DNA of 64,000 nucleotides, taken from NCBI GenBank assembly GCA_004123355.1, contig SCHM01000004.1:6165017-6229016 (forward strand). Direction: 5' to 3'. Made by a program: the position numbers and the translations under genes. Shown piece after piece: positions 21,991 through 36,994 of this stretch (the first letter of the stretch is position 1; every line of letters begins with the position of its first letter). The notes beneath the pieces are model-generated. The model was not told the origin of the DNA, made no database searches, and saw only the letters and a list, made by a program, of their open reading frames with translations. The DNA comes from Amphirosellinia nigrospora. Its lineage: Eukaryota; Ascomycota; Sordariomycetes; Xylariales; Xylariaceae.

Positions 21991-24423
21991 TAAAATAATA
22001 ATAAAACTTTATTTAATATTATTTTAACATATAAATATATTAACAATAATTATAAATAATAACTAATTAAATATTAAAATTAATTATTAGTTTAACTAAT
22101 ATAAAAACTATATAATTTATTAAAAATAATATAATTATTAAAGTTATATTAAATAGTTTTTAAAGTTATAAAATTAATATAATATATTAAAGCTATTTTA
22201 TAAGCTTTAAAAATATTAATTAAAAAATTAAATATTTATTTTAATTTATATTTTAATAAAATATAATAGTTTTTAATAATTTAATATAATATATATATAA
22301 TTATATAAATAATTTTTAATTAAAAAAAATCGATTAATTATAAAAAAAGCTAAAAATTAAAATAATATAATAAAACCTTATAAATAGCTATTTATATTTA
22401 TTAAATTATAAATTTTATTATTAATATATTTATTTTTATTAATAAATTTAATATTAATAAAAAATATAAACTATTAATATAGCTAAATATTTAAAAGTTA
22501 TATTTTTTTTTTTTAAAACTATTAAAATAAAATAATTAATTTAATATATTATTTATAATTATTATAAATAATATATTAAACAAAATAACGTTTATATATT
22601 AAAGCTTAATTAATATAAAAAACTTTAAAATTTAGCTTTAAAAAAAATATTATTTTTAATAAACTTATTTTTTAAACTTTAGTTAGTTTTTATAATAAAT
22701 AACGTTAATTTTTATTACTTTATAATTATATATAAATTAAAAATATACAAAATTAAACTATAATATTATTTTTATATTTATTAGATTTTAATTTTATTAA
22801 AGCTTTTTTTAATATATTAAAATATATATAAACGTTATAACAAATAAAAAAACTATAAATTCGCTAATAATTATAAATTTAATATTTTTTTATATATTAT
22901 ATAAAAAAAATCGGTAACAAAATAACGTTATATAAAAATATTTTAAAATAATAAATATAAAATATAATTTAAATTTATAGCTTAATTTATATATAACTTA
23001 AAATATTTTTTAGCGTTAATAATTTTATTTTTTATATTTAATATTATATTTAATTTTAACGTTATTATTTTTAATATTATTATTAATTACTTTAATTAAG
23101 AAAAAAGTTTTTACTAGTTAAAGCAATAAATTAAAAAAAAAAAAATAATTATTATAAAAAATAAAACTATTATAAATAACGTTAATAATATTATTTTTAT
23201 ATAATTTATATATTTATAATAACTTTAATAATATTATTATTAAAGTTTATATATATAATAATTGCTCGATTTTATTATTTTTATATATTTAAATATTAAA
23301 TTTAATTTTTATTTTTAAAAAAAATAATATAAAAATAATATAACTATATATATACGTTTTTAAGCATTTTATAATACTTGAACTAAAAAGCAAGCAGTTC
23401 GTAAATATTATAAAAATCGATATTTTATACGTTTAAAGTGATTTTTAAAGTTATAAATATATTTTATATATATATATTTTTTAAAAAATTGCTTAAATAA
23501 ATTAATATATAAATTTTAACGGTTTATATTTATTTTAAAAATAAAAAAATTTTATATTAATAGCTAAAAAAACTTTATATATATTTATAATTATTATTTA
23601 AAAAGTTAATATATATATATTTTTATAAAATTATTATATAAAATATTTATATAATTTATTTTAAAAAATATATATTAGCTAAATTTATTATTAGTTATAT
23701 TTTACTATAAATAATTTTTAATAAAAATAACTTTATATTATATTTTAAAAAAACTATTAATAGTTTAATTTAATAATAATGATATTTATAATTTTTAAGC
23801 TAAAATAAATATAAAAATTATTTATTATTAAATAGCTAAAAAGTATAAATTATTATAATAATAAATAAAATAAATATTAATATATATTAATTTATTTTTT
23901 AATTATTTATATAAAAGTTAAGCTTTTATATAAAGAATTTTTTTATATAAAAAAATTTTACTATAATATATTATATAATTAAATCGGGCAAATATATTAA
24001 CTTAACTTTTTTATATAAATAACTAATATTATAGTTAATAATTAGCTATTATATATAATTAATATTAATATATTAATTTATATATAAATAAATTATAATT
24101 ATAATATTACTTTTTTTTTTTTTTAGTTATAATATATTTTATACGATTATTTTTTTAATATAAAAAATCTAAACGTAAAAAAAATATTAAATATATTATA
24201 TAGCAAATATATAAATAAAAAGCGCTTAATAATAATATTATTATTTTTTTAAAATATTTAATATTTATATAATTATATAAAAAATTAATAAATATAAATT
24301 AAAAAGCTAATTATATATAATTATTATAGGTAATTTTTTATTTAATTTATTTAAATATTTTAAAAATTAAATAATATATTGTTTTTATATTATTATTATT
24401 ATATATAGTTAGGTTGTTTTTAT
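21991..24423. other. RIP-degraded DNA, content not identified
   Basis: Nearly all A and T, no open frames, no direct repeats that I could match elsewhere in the window. Probably decayed transposon. Confidence 0.4.
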
Positions 24424-24424
24424 A

Positions 24425-24447
24425 TTTTTTTTTTTTTTTTTTTTTTT
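24425..24447. repeat. T23 homopolymer
   Basis: A run of 23 T followed by ACGCGCG. It could be the poly-A tail of a minus-strand non-LTR element, or simple slippage. Confidence 0.6.
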
Positions 24448-24529
24448 ACGCGCGTATATTTATACTTATATATTTTAACTAATTTTATAAACTTATATAA
24501 TATTAAGTTTAATAATTATTATATAATAA

Positions 24530-24649
24530 TATAATTAATAATAATAATATTATATTTTATTATTATATTATTATTATTATTACTATTTTATTATTATTAT
24601 TATTATTATTATATATTATTATTATTATTATTTATTATTATTATTATTA

Positions 24650-24705
<56 letters not shown>
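24530..24705. repeat. ATT trinucleotide microsatellite
   Basis: Long, mostly uninterrupted (ATT)n, longest at about 24638-24704. It lies just left of the interrupted host element. Confidence 0.85.
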
Positions 24706-24711
<6 letters not shown>

Positions 24712-24823
24712 AACTTTTTAAGTTTTTTTAAATATTATATTAATAATAATTAATATAAAATCGTTATTAATATTAATAATAACTACTATTAAACTTATTA
24801 ACTTTATTAAGGTTTTTATTTAT

Positions 24824-25024
24824 TAAAACAAATATTATAAGTTATAAAATAAAGCTTAATTAAAAAAAAGAATTTATTATTAAATTTATATAGTAAATTT
24901 AATAAAATTCTTTAATTAATAATATATTAGCTGTTTATTTAAATATAAGTATTATTAAATAGCTTTTTTTTATGCTTTACGTAAAAAAGTTATTAATAAT
25001 ATAAACTTTTTAAAAGCTTTATTA
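24824..25024. repeat. Terminal repeat (putative LTR) of the host element, copy a
   Basis: It shares about 200 bases with 47571-47771 and 56280-56487, including an ACGTAAAAAA hairpin region (here TTTATGCTTTACGTAAAAAA). Confidence 0.6.
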
Positions 25025-25500
25025 AAATATTAAATATTAAAAAAGTTTTTGCTAACTTTAATAAATCGGTTTATTTAAGTTTAAATTATATTATAATTAT
25101 AATTTTATTTATATAGTATTAAATAATATTATTATTTGTTTTATTTTTTTTATTATTTATTATAAGTTATTATAATTTAAAATTTTATTAAAGTAAAAGT
25201 TTTACGGGCTTAAAATTAATTATAGGCGCGTTAAATATTAAAGTAATAATAATAAAAATATCGGCAAAAATTAATATTAAAATAAAAGCTTTAGTTATTT
25301 TTTATAGCTTTTTATTAAAACGTTTACTATATATAAATAATAGTTTTATAAAAGCTATTTTTTTTTTTAAGCAATATAAAGTAAAAACTATATTTAAACT
25401 AATATTTATTAATAAATTTTTATAAATATTAAAAGTAATATATTAAATATTAATAGTTATATTTATAATTTATTTTTTTATTTAATTAAATAATTAAAGT

Positions 25501-25816
25501 TATAAAAATAGTATTAATACTAAAGGGTAATATTAGGTTAATTAGCTTAATTAATATATTTATGCTATTATATATTTTTAGTGTTTTAGTTATAAACTAA
25601 GTAGGCTATTTTTTTATTAAATACTAGAGAATTTGCTTAAGTAGCTATAATAGCTTAATATTTTTTTATCCCGTATAAAAAAGGCTTTTTTTACGCGTAC
25701 TATATAATATTTAATATATATATAAAACTACGTGCTATTATATATATAGCTACTTAAATATTAATAATTATATAATTTATTACTAGGTTAATTAAGTATT
25801 AGATTTTATATTAATA
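25501..25816. repeat. Left LTR of the 7.2-kb element
   Basis: 316 bases; contains TTATCCCGTATAAAAAAGGC and GTAGCTATAATAGC-like text found also in the right LTR. Confidence 0.85.
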
Positions 25817-28800
25817 TTTTTTTTAGCTATAATATTATATATTATAAGCTTTAAAAGAAAAATAATAAAAAACTTTAAATTAATTTAATATTATAATTAA
25901 ACCTTTTTTTTTATAACTAAAAATATATAATTAATTAATTAAACTAAATATAATATTTATATATATATACGGGCTATATTTTTTTTAGAACGGATTTATT
26001 TTTATTTAGTTTAAAATTATTGTTTATAAACGCTTTTATTATTACTATAATTTTAGTATAATTTTTATTTATTTTAAAGTTTAAAAAAAAAACTTTTAAA
26101 ATATTTATTTTTATAAAGTATATAAATAAAATAATATTATTTTTTATATTTATCTAAGTATTTATTAAATAAATAATTAAATAGCGCTATTTTTTAAAAC
26201 CTCGGACTTTTTTTAAATTTAAACTTTTAAAACTTTTTTAGATCTAAAAAATAAATAAATAAACGCTAGTTATTTTAGCTAAATATTATTTTTTTAATAT
26301 TTAATAAATTTATTAATTATATAATAAAATAAATTAAATCGGTATATATAAAATTTATAAGTTTTAAAGCATTATAAATATTAAATATTAAATTAATTAT
26401 TTTTTAAAAAATTAATATATAATAATTTTTTTTTTAGTAATAATAAATAAGCTTAAGTTATTAATTATTTATTATATAAAGTTTTAAAAAAGTTTAGCTT
26501 GTTTTTTTTTTGCTAATTTTTTAATTTATAAATTAAATAAAAATAAAACTTTTAATATTTAGTTTTTTTTTAATAATTTAGTTAATTATTAGTTAAATTA
26601 TTTTTTAATTTATATATATTAGTTTAATATAATTAGTTTTATTTTTAATTAATATAATAATATATTATTTTTATATGCTATTTTTGTTTTAATATAGCTA
26701 TATATTTAAACTAATTTATAACTTTATATATTATTATATATAAAATAATAAAATTATTTAATAATATTTTAAGTTTATTTAAAAAGTTTTTTATTTATAC
26801 TAGATTATTTATTACTTTATTATTATAATATATTATTTAATAAAATTTTTTATTATAATTAATTATAGTTTAAATATATAATATTAATATATTATTTAAA
26901 AATATAATATATTTTATTAATAATTTATTATTTTATAAGTTTAATATTAAAATAGTATTAATAATAATAAAAAATTATTATTATAAATTTTTATATAAAT
27001 AGTTTTTTTTAGTTTATTATATTTAATTTTATATATTTAAAATATTTTTTATATATTTAGTTAATTATTTTATATTTTTAATATATTATTAAAAAAATTG
27101 CTATAAATTTTATTTAAATAAAAATAATAAAACTTATATTAAGTTTTATAATTTAAGCAAAAAAACTTAATTTATTAAATAAAAAAATATAATTAAATAT
27201 TTTATTTTTAAAAATAAGCTTTTTTTTACGTTTTATAATAAATTATTTTTTTAATATTATTAAATATAAAATATTTATATATTAAATTTAAGCTAATAAA
27301 ATTAAATATTTTAATTATATATTATTTTTAATTAAAGTTTATATATTATTAATTTTATTTTTATAATTTATATATTTAAAAATTAATTAGTTTAGTTTAA
27401 ATTATTCGTTAAAACTATTTTATTAATTTTTATAATAATATTTTTTAAATAATTTAAATTAAGTTTATAATTAAAAAATTATTATATAAATATTTAATTT
27501 TTTATTTCGTAATTATATATAATAATATTAAAAATTATAAGTTTAAATTTAATTATTTATATTTTTTTATTTTAATTTATTATTTATTTAATATTTTAAA
27601 AGCTATATAAAAGCTTTATTAATTTAATAATTTTTTAATTAATTAGTTATATATTTTTTTTGTTTTAATTTAAAAGTTTTAAAATATTTTTTTAATATTT
27701 TAAACTATTTATAAATATTTTTTATAAAAAACTTTATTAAAATATATTATTATAAAATCGATTTAAATAATATATTATTTTTAAATAGCTATTAAAACTA
27801 TTAAAATTTTTATAATATTATTTAAGCTATAAAAATAAAATTTTATTATAATTAATATTTTACGCTAAATAACTTATAATATAAATTTTAGCTTTATATT
27901 TATTTAGTTTATTAGTTAATAAATATTTTTTTTTAAATATTTATATAAAATTAATAAAATAGCTATAAATAGTTTTTATATATATTTTATAAATTTTAAA
28001 ATATTATGTTTAAATAAACTATATATTTTTAAATATAGTTTTAAGCTATTTTTTTTTATTTTTTTTTACGAATATTTTTTTTAAAATAATTTATTAAAAA
28101 TAAATATTTTATTATAAATTTTTTAATAATTTTTATAAATAATTTATATAAAAATAACTTTTTAAAAAATATAAAATAATTTAATTTATTTAATTTAATT
28201 TTTTATAAACTATAAATATTATATTAATTTTTTAAGTTTTAAATTTATTTATTTTAGTTTTATATTTTAAATTATTTATAAAATTATTTATATATATATT
28301 TTATTTTTTTTAGTTTAATATTATATTTAAAATATAAATTATATTAAATAATTTTTATTTATTTTATATAATAAATATAAACTTTTAATTAAGTTTTTTA
28401 AAGTTTTTTTTTATTATATTTAATAATAAAAATTAGTTTTATTATTTATTTTTTATAATTAGCTATATTTATTTAGTTTGTTTTTATTATTTATAATATT
28501 ATTTTTAATAATATTATAATTATAGTTTTAATTTTAAATAAAATTTTTAATTTTTTTAAATTTATTTTAAATTTATATTATATTTTAAAAAATAATAAAT
28601 ATATAATATTTAAAATTATAAACGTTATTTATATTTTTAATATTTTTATAAAAAGTTATATATAATATATATAAATTTTATTATTAATAAGCTAAATTAT
28701 ATAATTAAATATATTTTTATAATTTAAAAATATAATATTAGTTTTTTTAGCTTTTAGTTTTTTAGTTAATATATATATAAATTATTAATAAATATTATAT

Positions 28801-30490
28801 AACGTTATTTATTATTTTAAATTATTAAAATTAAGTTTATTATTTTTTTTTAATTTAAATAGTTAAAATATTTTTAGCTAAAGTTATTTTTTTTATTATA
28901 AATTAATTAGTTTTATTAAAAATATATATAATTATTAAAACTTTATATATTTAAAATATATTAATAATTTAGTTTATAAAATAAAGCTTTAATTTTATTT
29001 TAAATAAAATTTATCGATTTTTTAATTATATTATTTTAGTATTAATTTATAAATAATAAAATAATAATAATTATTTTTATTTCGTTATAAAATATTTTTA
29101 AATTTTTTTATACGAACTTTTTATTATTATTTATATATAAAATATAATATTTTTTAATAGTTTTTATTAAGTTAAAATATTTAAAATATTAATTTTTTAT
29201 TTATTTATTATAAATATATTTTAATAATATTTTTTATTTTATTTTTATTTTATATATTTTAAAAATATAATATTATTATTATTATTTACTATAAATAAAA
29301 AATATTTATATTTTTTAATCGAAATTAGTTTAATTTAGCTAAAATTTATTTAAGTTATTTTTTTTAAATAATCAGTTTTTTAATAACTTTTTTCGAAATA
29401 TATTTTTAGCTTTAGTTCGATTATAAATAAAATAAAAATATTTAATTTTTTAAATTTAATATTAATATTTATAGTATATTTAATTATTTATATTAACTTT
29501 TTAATATTAAAATAATATAGCTAATAATATTAAAAATTAGTTTATTTTAAATTTTAAAATTATTTTTATTTTTTTTTTTAATAATAATTTAAATAATATT
29601 TTTTTAACGTTTTAATTTTATTTACTATATTTAGCGCGAATTTTATAGCTTTTTTTAAAATTAATATATTATTTAAACTTTTTTTTTATTATTTATAAAA
29701 AAAAACCGCGGTATTATATATTTAAATTTATAATAGCTATTTTATAGTTATTTTTTATAATATATTTATTTAAATAATTTTTATTTTATATAATTATTTT
29801 TTTAAAAATATATTTAATAAAATAATAAAATAAATAAAATATATTTTACGTTTATATATATTTATTTTTATTAAAAGTTTTAAAGTTTTTATAATAGTAT
29901 TAATTTTTTAATTTATATAAGTTTATTTTTATATAAACTATATATTTTTTGTTTTTTTAATTAAATTTATTATTAATTTTTTTTCGAAATTAATTTTATT
30001 ATTATATATTTTATATTCGATTTTATATTAAATAAAATATAATGTTTATATATTAAAATATATATATTTTTAAAATATAAATATATTTAAAAATATATTA
30101 TTTTTTTATATAATAATTTTAATATTTAGTCCGTTATTATTAATAATTTTAATATTTAATATATTTTTTTAATTTAAATTGTTTAAAATTGCTATTAAAA
30201 ATAAAAATATAAAAATAAATATAGTTAAAAGTACTATATAATTTTTTACTTAATAATTAGTTTAATAATCGGTTTTAAATTATTAATAATAATTAGCTTT
30301 AAATTATTTTTAGATTTATTATTATTAAAGCTAGCTTTTATTTAATAAAAAAGTTTATTATTTTTTAATTAATAAATAAGCTTATTATAGCAAATCTCTA
30401 CGGTTGTTTTTTTTCCGTAAAAAAGTTTATAATATTTTTTTTAAAATAAATCTACTATTATTTTTTTTAATTTAATATAATTATTAAACT

Positions 30491-30593
30491 AAAGTTATTT
30501 TTTAAATTAAAATTTTTTAAGTTAAAGTTTTTTAAATTAAAGTTTTTTAAATTAAAGTTTTTTAAATTAAAGTTTTTAAATTAAAGTTTTTTA
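30491..30593. repeat. Short tandem repeat, unit about 15-16 bases
   Basis: Six consecutive units close to AAATTAAAGTTTTTT, inside the 7.2-kb element. Confidence 0.7.
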
Positions 30594-32402
30594 AGCTATA
30601 ATAACTTTTTAGCTTAAAGTTATTTATAAATATATTTATTTATAATTAATAATATTATAGTTATTTAAAATAAAAAAAAATAAACTAAATATAATAAAAA
30701 AAAAAATAATATTTTATAATTATAAAAATTTATTAAACTTTATAAATATTTATATTTATATAAATAAAATAACTAAAGTTATTTTTAAAGCTTATAAATA
30801 ATTTTTAATTTTTATAAATTTTATTATAAATATTATAAGTTTTTAATTATTTAAAGTTTTAATTCTAGTTATTATTATTTTTATTAAAGTAATTTTTAAT
30901 AATATAATTTTATTAGCTATATTTAAAATATTTAAGCTTTTTTTTTTATTATAGTTTTTTTTTTAAAATTAAATTTAAAGTTTAATTTATAATTTTTGCT
31001 TTTATTATTATTTTTGCTATAACTTTTATTTTTATTAGTAATATTATTAAACTTTTTTTTTTATAGTTTTTTAATTTAAGTTTTTTTTTATATAATTTTA
31101 AAATTATTATTAAATTTATATTAAATTTTAAATATAATATTTTTTATATTTTATAATTTTAATAATAATATTATATTAAACTATTATTTTTTTTTTATTA
31201 TAATATAAATATTATAATTTATTAGTTTATATTATTTTTTTTTTAGTTTTTTATATTATTTTATTTTTAAAAAATTTAAATATAAAAAATATAAAATTTT
31301 TTTTATTATTTATAATTAATAATATTATTTTATATATTTTTTTAATATATTTAGCTTATTATATTATAAGTTTACTAAAAATTTTAATATATATAACTTT
31401 TTTTAATATTTTTAACTAAGTTTAAAAAAGCTAGTTTTAACGTACTAATAATTATTTTATTAATATTAATTTTTTATATAAATTAATAAAATTTTTAAAA
31501 TTATATTTAATAGTTTTTATAATAAAATATAAATTATATTAATAATTAATTAATTTTAAGCTTTTTTTAAATAGTTTTTTTTATTAAATTTTAGTTTAAA
31601 TTTATATTATTTTAGCTTAGTTTTATTTTCTAAATAAAAGCTTTTTTAAATTTTTTATAATAAATAATACTTATATTTAATATAAATATTATTAAATTTT
31701 TTTAAATTTAATAATAATAATAATAATAATAAATCCGGGTTTAAATTTAAAATAAAAATAACTTTTTTTTTTTTTTGTTTTTAAACTTTTTTTAATAAAA
31801 TTATACTTCGGTTTTTTTTTTTTAAAATCGATCGATTTAAATTTTTTAAAAATTTATTTATTTTTTTTGCCGCTTTATCCGAAAAGTTTAATATTTTTTA
31901 ATTATTTTTTTAATAATATTATTTATTATTAAATATTTTAAATATATTTTTACTAGCTAAATTAATTTAATTAATTAAATTAATTAAATTAACTAAAATT
32001 AATTTTTATTTAACTTATTTAATTTTTTTAAATTATCGATAATTTTATTAAATTTATTTTTATAAGTTTTATTTTATATTTATAATTAATAAATTATTTT
32101 TCGATTTTTTTTTAAAATTTCCGGTAATTTTATTATATTTTTTTTTTTTAATATAGCTTGCTTTTATATATTTTAAAGTTATATATTATTACTTTTAGTT
32201 ATTATTAAATATTAATTTATTAATTAATTATTTTATCGAATAAATATTAATATTTTATTATTTTAATTTTTAAATTCGTAATAACTTTTTTTAATTTTTT
32301 TTTAGTTAATATTTATTAATTTAAATTAATAACTAAAATAGCTAAAATATACTAATTAAGCTTTTTAAAAGTTAATTAATCGTAAAAATATATTAATTAT
32401 TA

Positions 32403-32718
32403 TATAAAAATAATATCGATATTAAAAAATAATATTAAATTAATTAGCTTAATTAATATATTTATATTATTATATACTTTTAGTTTTATAGTTATAAACT
32501 AAATAAGCTTTTTTTATTAAATATTAAAAAATCTGCTTAAATAGCTATAATAGCTTAATACTTTTTTTATCCCGCGTAAAAAAGCTTTTTTTATATATAT
32601 AGCGTAATATTTAACGCATATATAAACCATGTATTATTATACTATATAGCTACTTAAGTATTAATAAATTATATAATTTATTATTAGGCTAATTAAGTAT
32701 TAGATTTATATATTAATA
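32403..32718. repeat. Right LTR of the 7.2-kb element
   Basis: 316 bases, same length as the left LTR; differences are mostly transitions. Confidence 0.85.
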
Positions 32719-33141
32719 AAAGTTATTTTTTTTTAATTAAAATAATATTTAAATATAATTTTAATTTATAAATATTATTTTATTATTATTATTAAAATAT
32801 TAGTTAATTTCGATAAATTTTAATAAAAATATTATTTATTTAAAAAAGTTTTTATTGTTTTTATATAATTATAATATATAATAAAAATAATAAAATATAT
32901 AATAATAATTAAAAAATTTAGTTTATAAATTAAATTATTAATTTTATATTTAATAATTTAAAATTTAACGTATTATTATAAATATTTTTTAAAAAGCTTA
33001 TTAAAAAATAATAATTATTATATAAATAAAAAAAAACTTTATTATTTAGTTTAAATTTTAATATTTAATATTTATTATTATAATATTTTTTCGTTATAAT
33101 AGCAGTAAAATTATAACTAATTTAGTATTTTATTATAAATA

Positions 33142-33364
33142 TATATAATTATATATAAAAAGCATTAGCCACGTAATAGTTAATAAGGACTTTAAAGCTA
33201 TAGCTTATAAACAAAGGCTTATATAACTTTATATAACCCGTATAAGTTTTATTTATATAAATAAATCCGTAGTAATAGCTTTTAACTATTATTACTATTA
33301 TTTATTTATAGATTATTATATAATATAATATAAATTATAGTATACTTTTTATATTTTTATATTA
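33142..33364. repeat. Left LTR of the miniature element, heavily mutated
   Basis: Almost all A+T, but aligned base for base with the GC-rich copies (AAAAAGCATTAGCCACGTAA against GGGGGCACTAGCCACGCAG). Confidence 0.8.
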
Positions 33365-34114
33365 AATAGTGCTTTTATTTTAGTAAATAGTTAAAACTAA
33401 GTTAATTCGAGTTTTTATTTTTTTTAAGCTTTATAAGTTGTTTTTTAAATTATTTTACGATTAATTTTTACGGTCGAAAATAACTTTATTAGTTTTTAAT
33501 AGCTTTATAAACAGTTGTTTATAAATCTTATACGCGGCAAATTTAAATATTTAATTTTAAGCAATTTTATTTATATATAATTAACGAATTTAAATATTTA
33601 ATTTTATATTATTATTATTACGTTACTATATTAACGTTTTTTTAACGTTATATTAACTAATTAATTAAACTATTTTATAAATCCTTTATTTATTTAAGCG
33701 TTATTTATATAATTAAAATATTAAAGTACGCTTTATTATAGCTATATAAAAAAACTGTTCGAATAAACTATTTAAAATTTTAAATAATATAATATAATAA
33801 TAACGTTTTTGCTAATAAATCGTTTTATTTTATAGTTAATATTATATTAATACTTTATCGATTTTTTTATTTCGACCTTTATAAACTTATACGCCTTTAT
33901 ATAAACTTATAAACCTTATAAATTTACGCGGACTTACGTGACCTATAAATTTATAAACCTTTATAAACCTTTACGGACTTATAAACCTTTATAAAAGCAA
34001 TAGTAAATATAGTAAATCTAAGGACTTATATGGCTAAAGCTATAGCTAGGGCTATGGCTTATAAGCTAAAGCTAAGCTATTAAGGTTAATAAATTTTGCT
34101 ATATATGTAATACT

Positions 34115-34333
34115 TAACACAATCACATATAGGGGCACTAGCCACGTAGTGCTAGTGGGGACCCCGGGCTATGGCTCGTGGGCAAGGGCCCACATGACCC
34201 CATATAACCCGCGTGGGTCCCACCTATATAAATAAATCTATAGTAGTGGCCTCCGGCCACTACTATTATTACTTACTTATAAATCATATAATATAATAAT
34301 AAATTATAGTATACTTTTTATATTTTTATATTA
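34115..34333. repeat. Right LTR of the miniature element, weakly mutated
   Basis: Keeps GC-rich text such as GGGGACCCCGGGCTATGGC and GTGGCCTCCGGCCACTACT. Its partner only 750 bases away has lost nearly all of it. Confidence 0.8.
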
Positions 34334-34672
34334 AAATAATTATATAAAAATTTTATATTTTTAAAGTTATATATATTATTTAGTTTATAAATATATTAAA
34401 AAAGCTAAAAAGTTTAAATTTAAATAATTATTTATATAAAATAAATTATAGCTTATAAAAATATAAAATTAAAGTTTTATTATAAATAAAAACTATATTA
34501 AACTAGTTTAATTTAAAATATATAATTATAAAAATATATTATAATTTAATTGTTTAGTTTTTTTTAATAAACTATTTTTTATAAATAATATATAATAATT
34601 ATTAATAATTTAATATTTAATATTTTTATATATTTTTTAAAAGTTAAAAATAAACTTATAATTATAATTAAT

Positions 34673-34931
34673 ATTATAGCCCCACTTTTTAACCTATTTA
34701 TCTAGGGCTATAGCTATATTATAGCTGCTTTATAAAAAATATATAATAATATTAAGCTAAGCAGTATAAAATAATAATATTAAGCGGTATAAAATATATA
34801 TTTATAAATATTTATTATTACTTATAAGTTAATATATTAATACTTTTTTCTTTTTTCTTTAAATAAAATATTAGCTTTTAATATAAAATAAATTAAATGT
34901 TTAAACTTTTACTTATGTTGTATTTATTATA
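34673..34931. repeat. 259-base insertion-like repeat (inverted partner at 59957-60213)
   Basis: It interrupts the host element: the copy near 57725-57745 is continuous (TTATAATTATAATTAAAAAT). It matches 59957-60213 in the opposite orientation. It keeps some GC (TATAGCCCCACTTTTTAACC). It could be a solo LTR or a MITE; its ends are not clear enough to decide. Confidence 0.6.
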
Positions 34932-36994
34932 ATTAAAAATAATTTTTTAAAAATATTTTAATTATTTAAAAATAATTATTTCATTAAACTATTATTTAAT
35001 TTTTAATAGTATATTTATATTATTAAAAATTATAAACGTTATTTAAATATAATAAAAAACTATTATTATATAATTATATATATTAAAGCTTTTTAATTAT
35101 TATAAAATATTTATAATTTAATTAAAAATAATATAAATAAAATTAATTATAATTATTTATATTAATAATATATTTTTAAGTTTAATTAATATAAACTATT
35201 ATTAGTTTTTATTTATTATTATAATTAATATTATATTTAAATAATATTTATAGTATTTTTTAATATATTATAATTTTTTATAAATTAAATATAGTTATAA
35301 AGTTTTTATTATTTAATTAATTTAAAATAATGTTTTTATTATATATAAAATATAAAATTATTTAATTTTTTATATTATTATAAATTAAACTATTTATAAT
35401 AAAAATAATATTTAAGTTTAAAAAAATAATAACGTTTTTATTATTATATAATTTACGAAATTAATTTTAATAAAATTTGTTTAAAATTTCTTTATAATAA
35501 AAATTTACTTTATATTTTAGCTTAAAATTACTTTTAACGTATTATTTATTATTATTTTATAATATATTTTATATATTTTATATAAAATTTAATATAATAA
35601 GTTTTTATAATTATTTTAATTTATTTTTTAAGTTTATAAATTTTATATTATAATAAATTAATTTAATATATTTAAAGTATAATTAAAACGTTTTAATAAA
35701 TAAAATATTTAAAAACTATATTATAATAAATATATAAATAAATAATAAGCTAATTATTTATTTATTAATAATAAAAATATTTAATAAAGTTTAATTAATA
35801 ATTTTTTATAGCTAAATAATTTATTAAAATAATTATATAATATTTATTCGAATAAATTATAATATAAAGCTTTTTATAGCTTATATAAAATATATTATTT
35901 TTATTTAAAAAAGCTATATTTAATTTTAATTTATAATAAATATTAATTTAAATATATAATTAGTTATATTTATATAAAAATATAAGTTTGCCCGGTTTTT
36001 ATTTAAAATTTAGCTTAATATAAAAAACTATAATATTAAAATTTTATTTAAAATATTTATTAATTTATAAATATAAAATATAATTTAAATTATAATAATA
36101 AAATATAGTTTTAAAATAAATAACGTTTAAAATAATATTAAAAAAACTATTTTAATTAATATAAATTATAATATATAATTTATATATATATATAATAATT
36201 TAAATTATTATTTATTATTTTTTTTTTTAATAATTTTTAATAAATAAAGTATTTTACGTTTTTATAAAAGCTTAGCTAATTATATATAAAAAAAAAATTA
36301 AAAAAATTTATTAGCGCTAAAATATTATTTAAAAATTTAAAAGTTTTTAAAAAATATAAATAATTTAAACGTTTATACGCGTTTAATAATAATAAATATT
36401 TTTAAAATATTAATATAAAATCCGAAAAATTTAATAAAAAAAAATTAATAAAAAACTTTTTAATAATATAATAATATTTTTTAATTAAAATAAACTAAAA
36501 ATAATATTTAAATATATTATATATTTTTTAAATATATTAAAAAATAATAATATATTATAAAATAATAATAAAAATAAAAATAAAAATAAAAAAACTTATT
36601 TATATATTTTAAATATAATTAATAAAATTTATATATTTTATTAATATAATATTAAATTATTTTATATTATAAAAATTAATAATAATAAATTTATTTTTAT
36701 AGTTAAAATAAATTAAAAATTAATAAAAAAAACCGGTTATATTAATATAATAATATAAACTTTTTTATAAAAGCTTTTAATTATTTTATTTTATAAAAAA
36801 AAAATAACTAAAAATAATAATTTTATTAAGCTATTATAAATTAATAACTATTTAATTTTTATTATAATAAATTTTTTTTAAATAATAAATATTAAATATA
36901 CGAAAAATATAGCTTTATTTATTTAAATTATATAATTTATTTTATAAAATTTATTATAAATTTTATTAAAAATTTTTATATTTTTTTAACTAAA

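Larger units (their letters stand above)
25501..32718. mobile_element. LTR retrotransposon, RIP-degraded, 7.2 kb
   Basis: Two direct repeats of exactly 316 bases (25501-25816 and 32403-32718) bound 7218 bases. The target duplication AAAGT is at 25496-25500 and 32719-32723, and the related sequence near 56970-56985 has one AAAGT and no insert. The element starts TATAAAAATAG and ends TTAATA; RIP would turn canonical TG...CA ends into TA...TA. The interior has no open frames. Confidence 0.85.
33142..34333. mobile_element. Miniature LTR element (TRIM-like), 1.2 kb
   Basis: Direct repeats at 33142-33364 and 34115-34333 bound a 1192-base element with an interior of only about 750 bases, too short for gag-pol. 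The target duplication AAATA is at 33137-33141 and 34334-34338; the paralogous empty site near 57387-57400 reads TTATAAATAATTATA. LTR ends in the least mutated relative (52127-52344) are TGACA...TGTTA. The interior holds a tandem stretch of TTATAAACCTTTATAAACC type near 33940-33990. Confidence 0.75.

Noticed and set aside
24530-24705. CRISPR-like or telomeric repeat
   Set aside because: It is a plain (ATT)n microsatellite; there are no spacers, and no TTAGGG arrays occur anywhere in the window.
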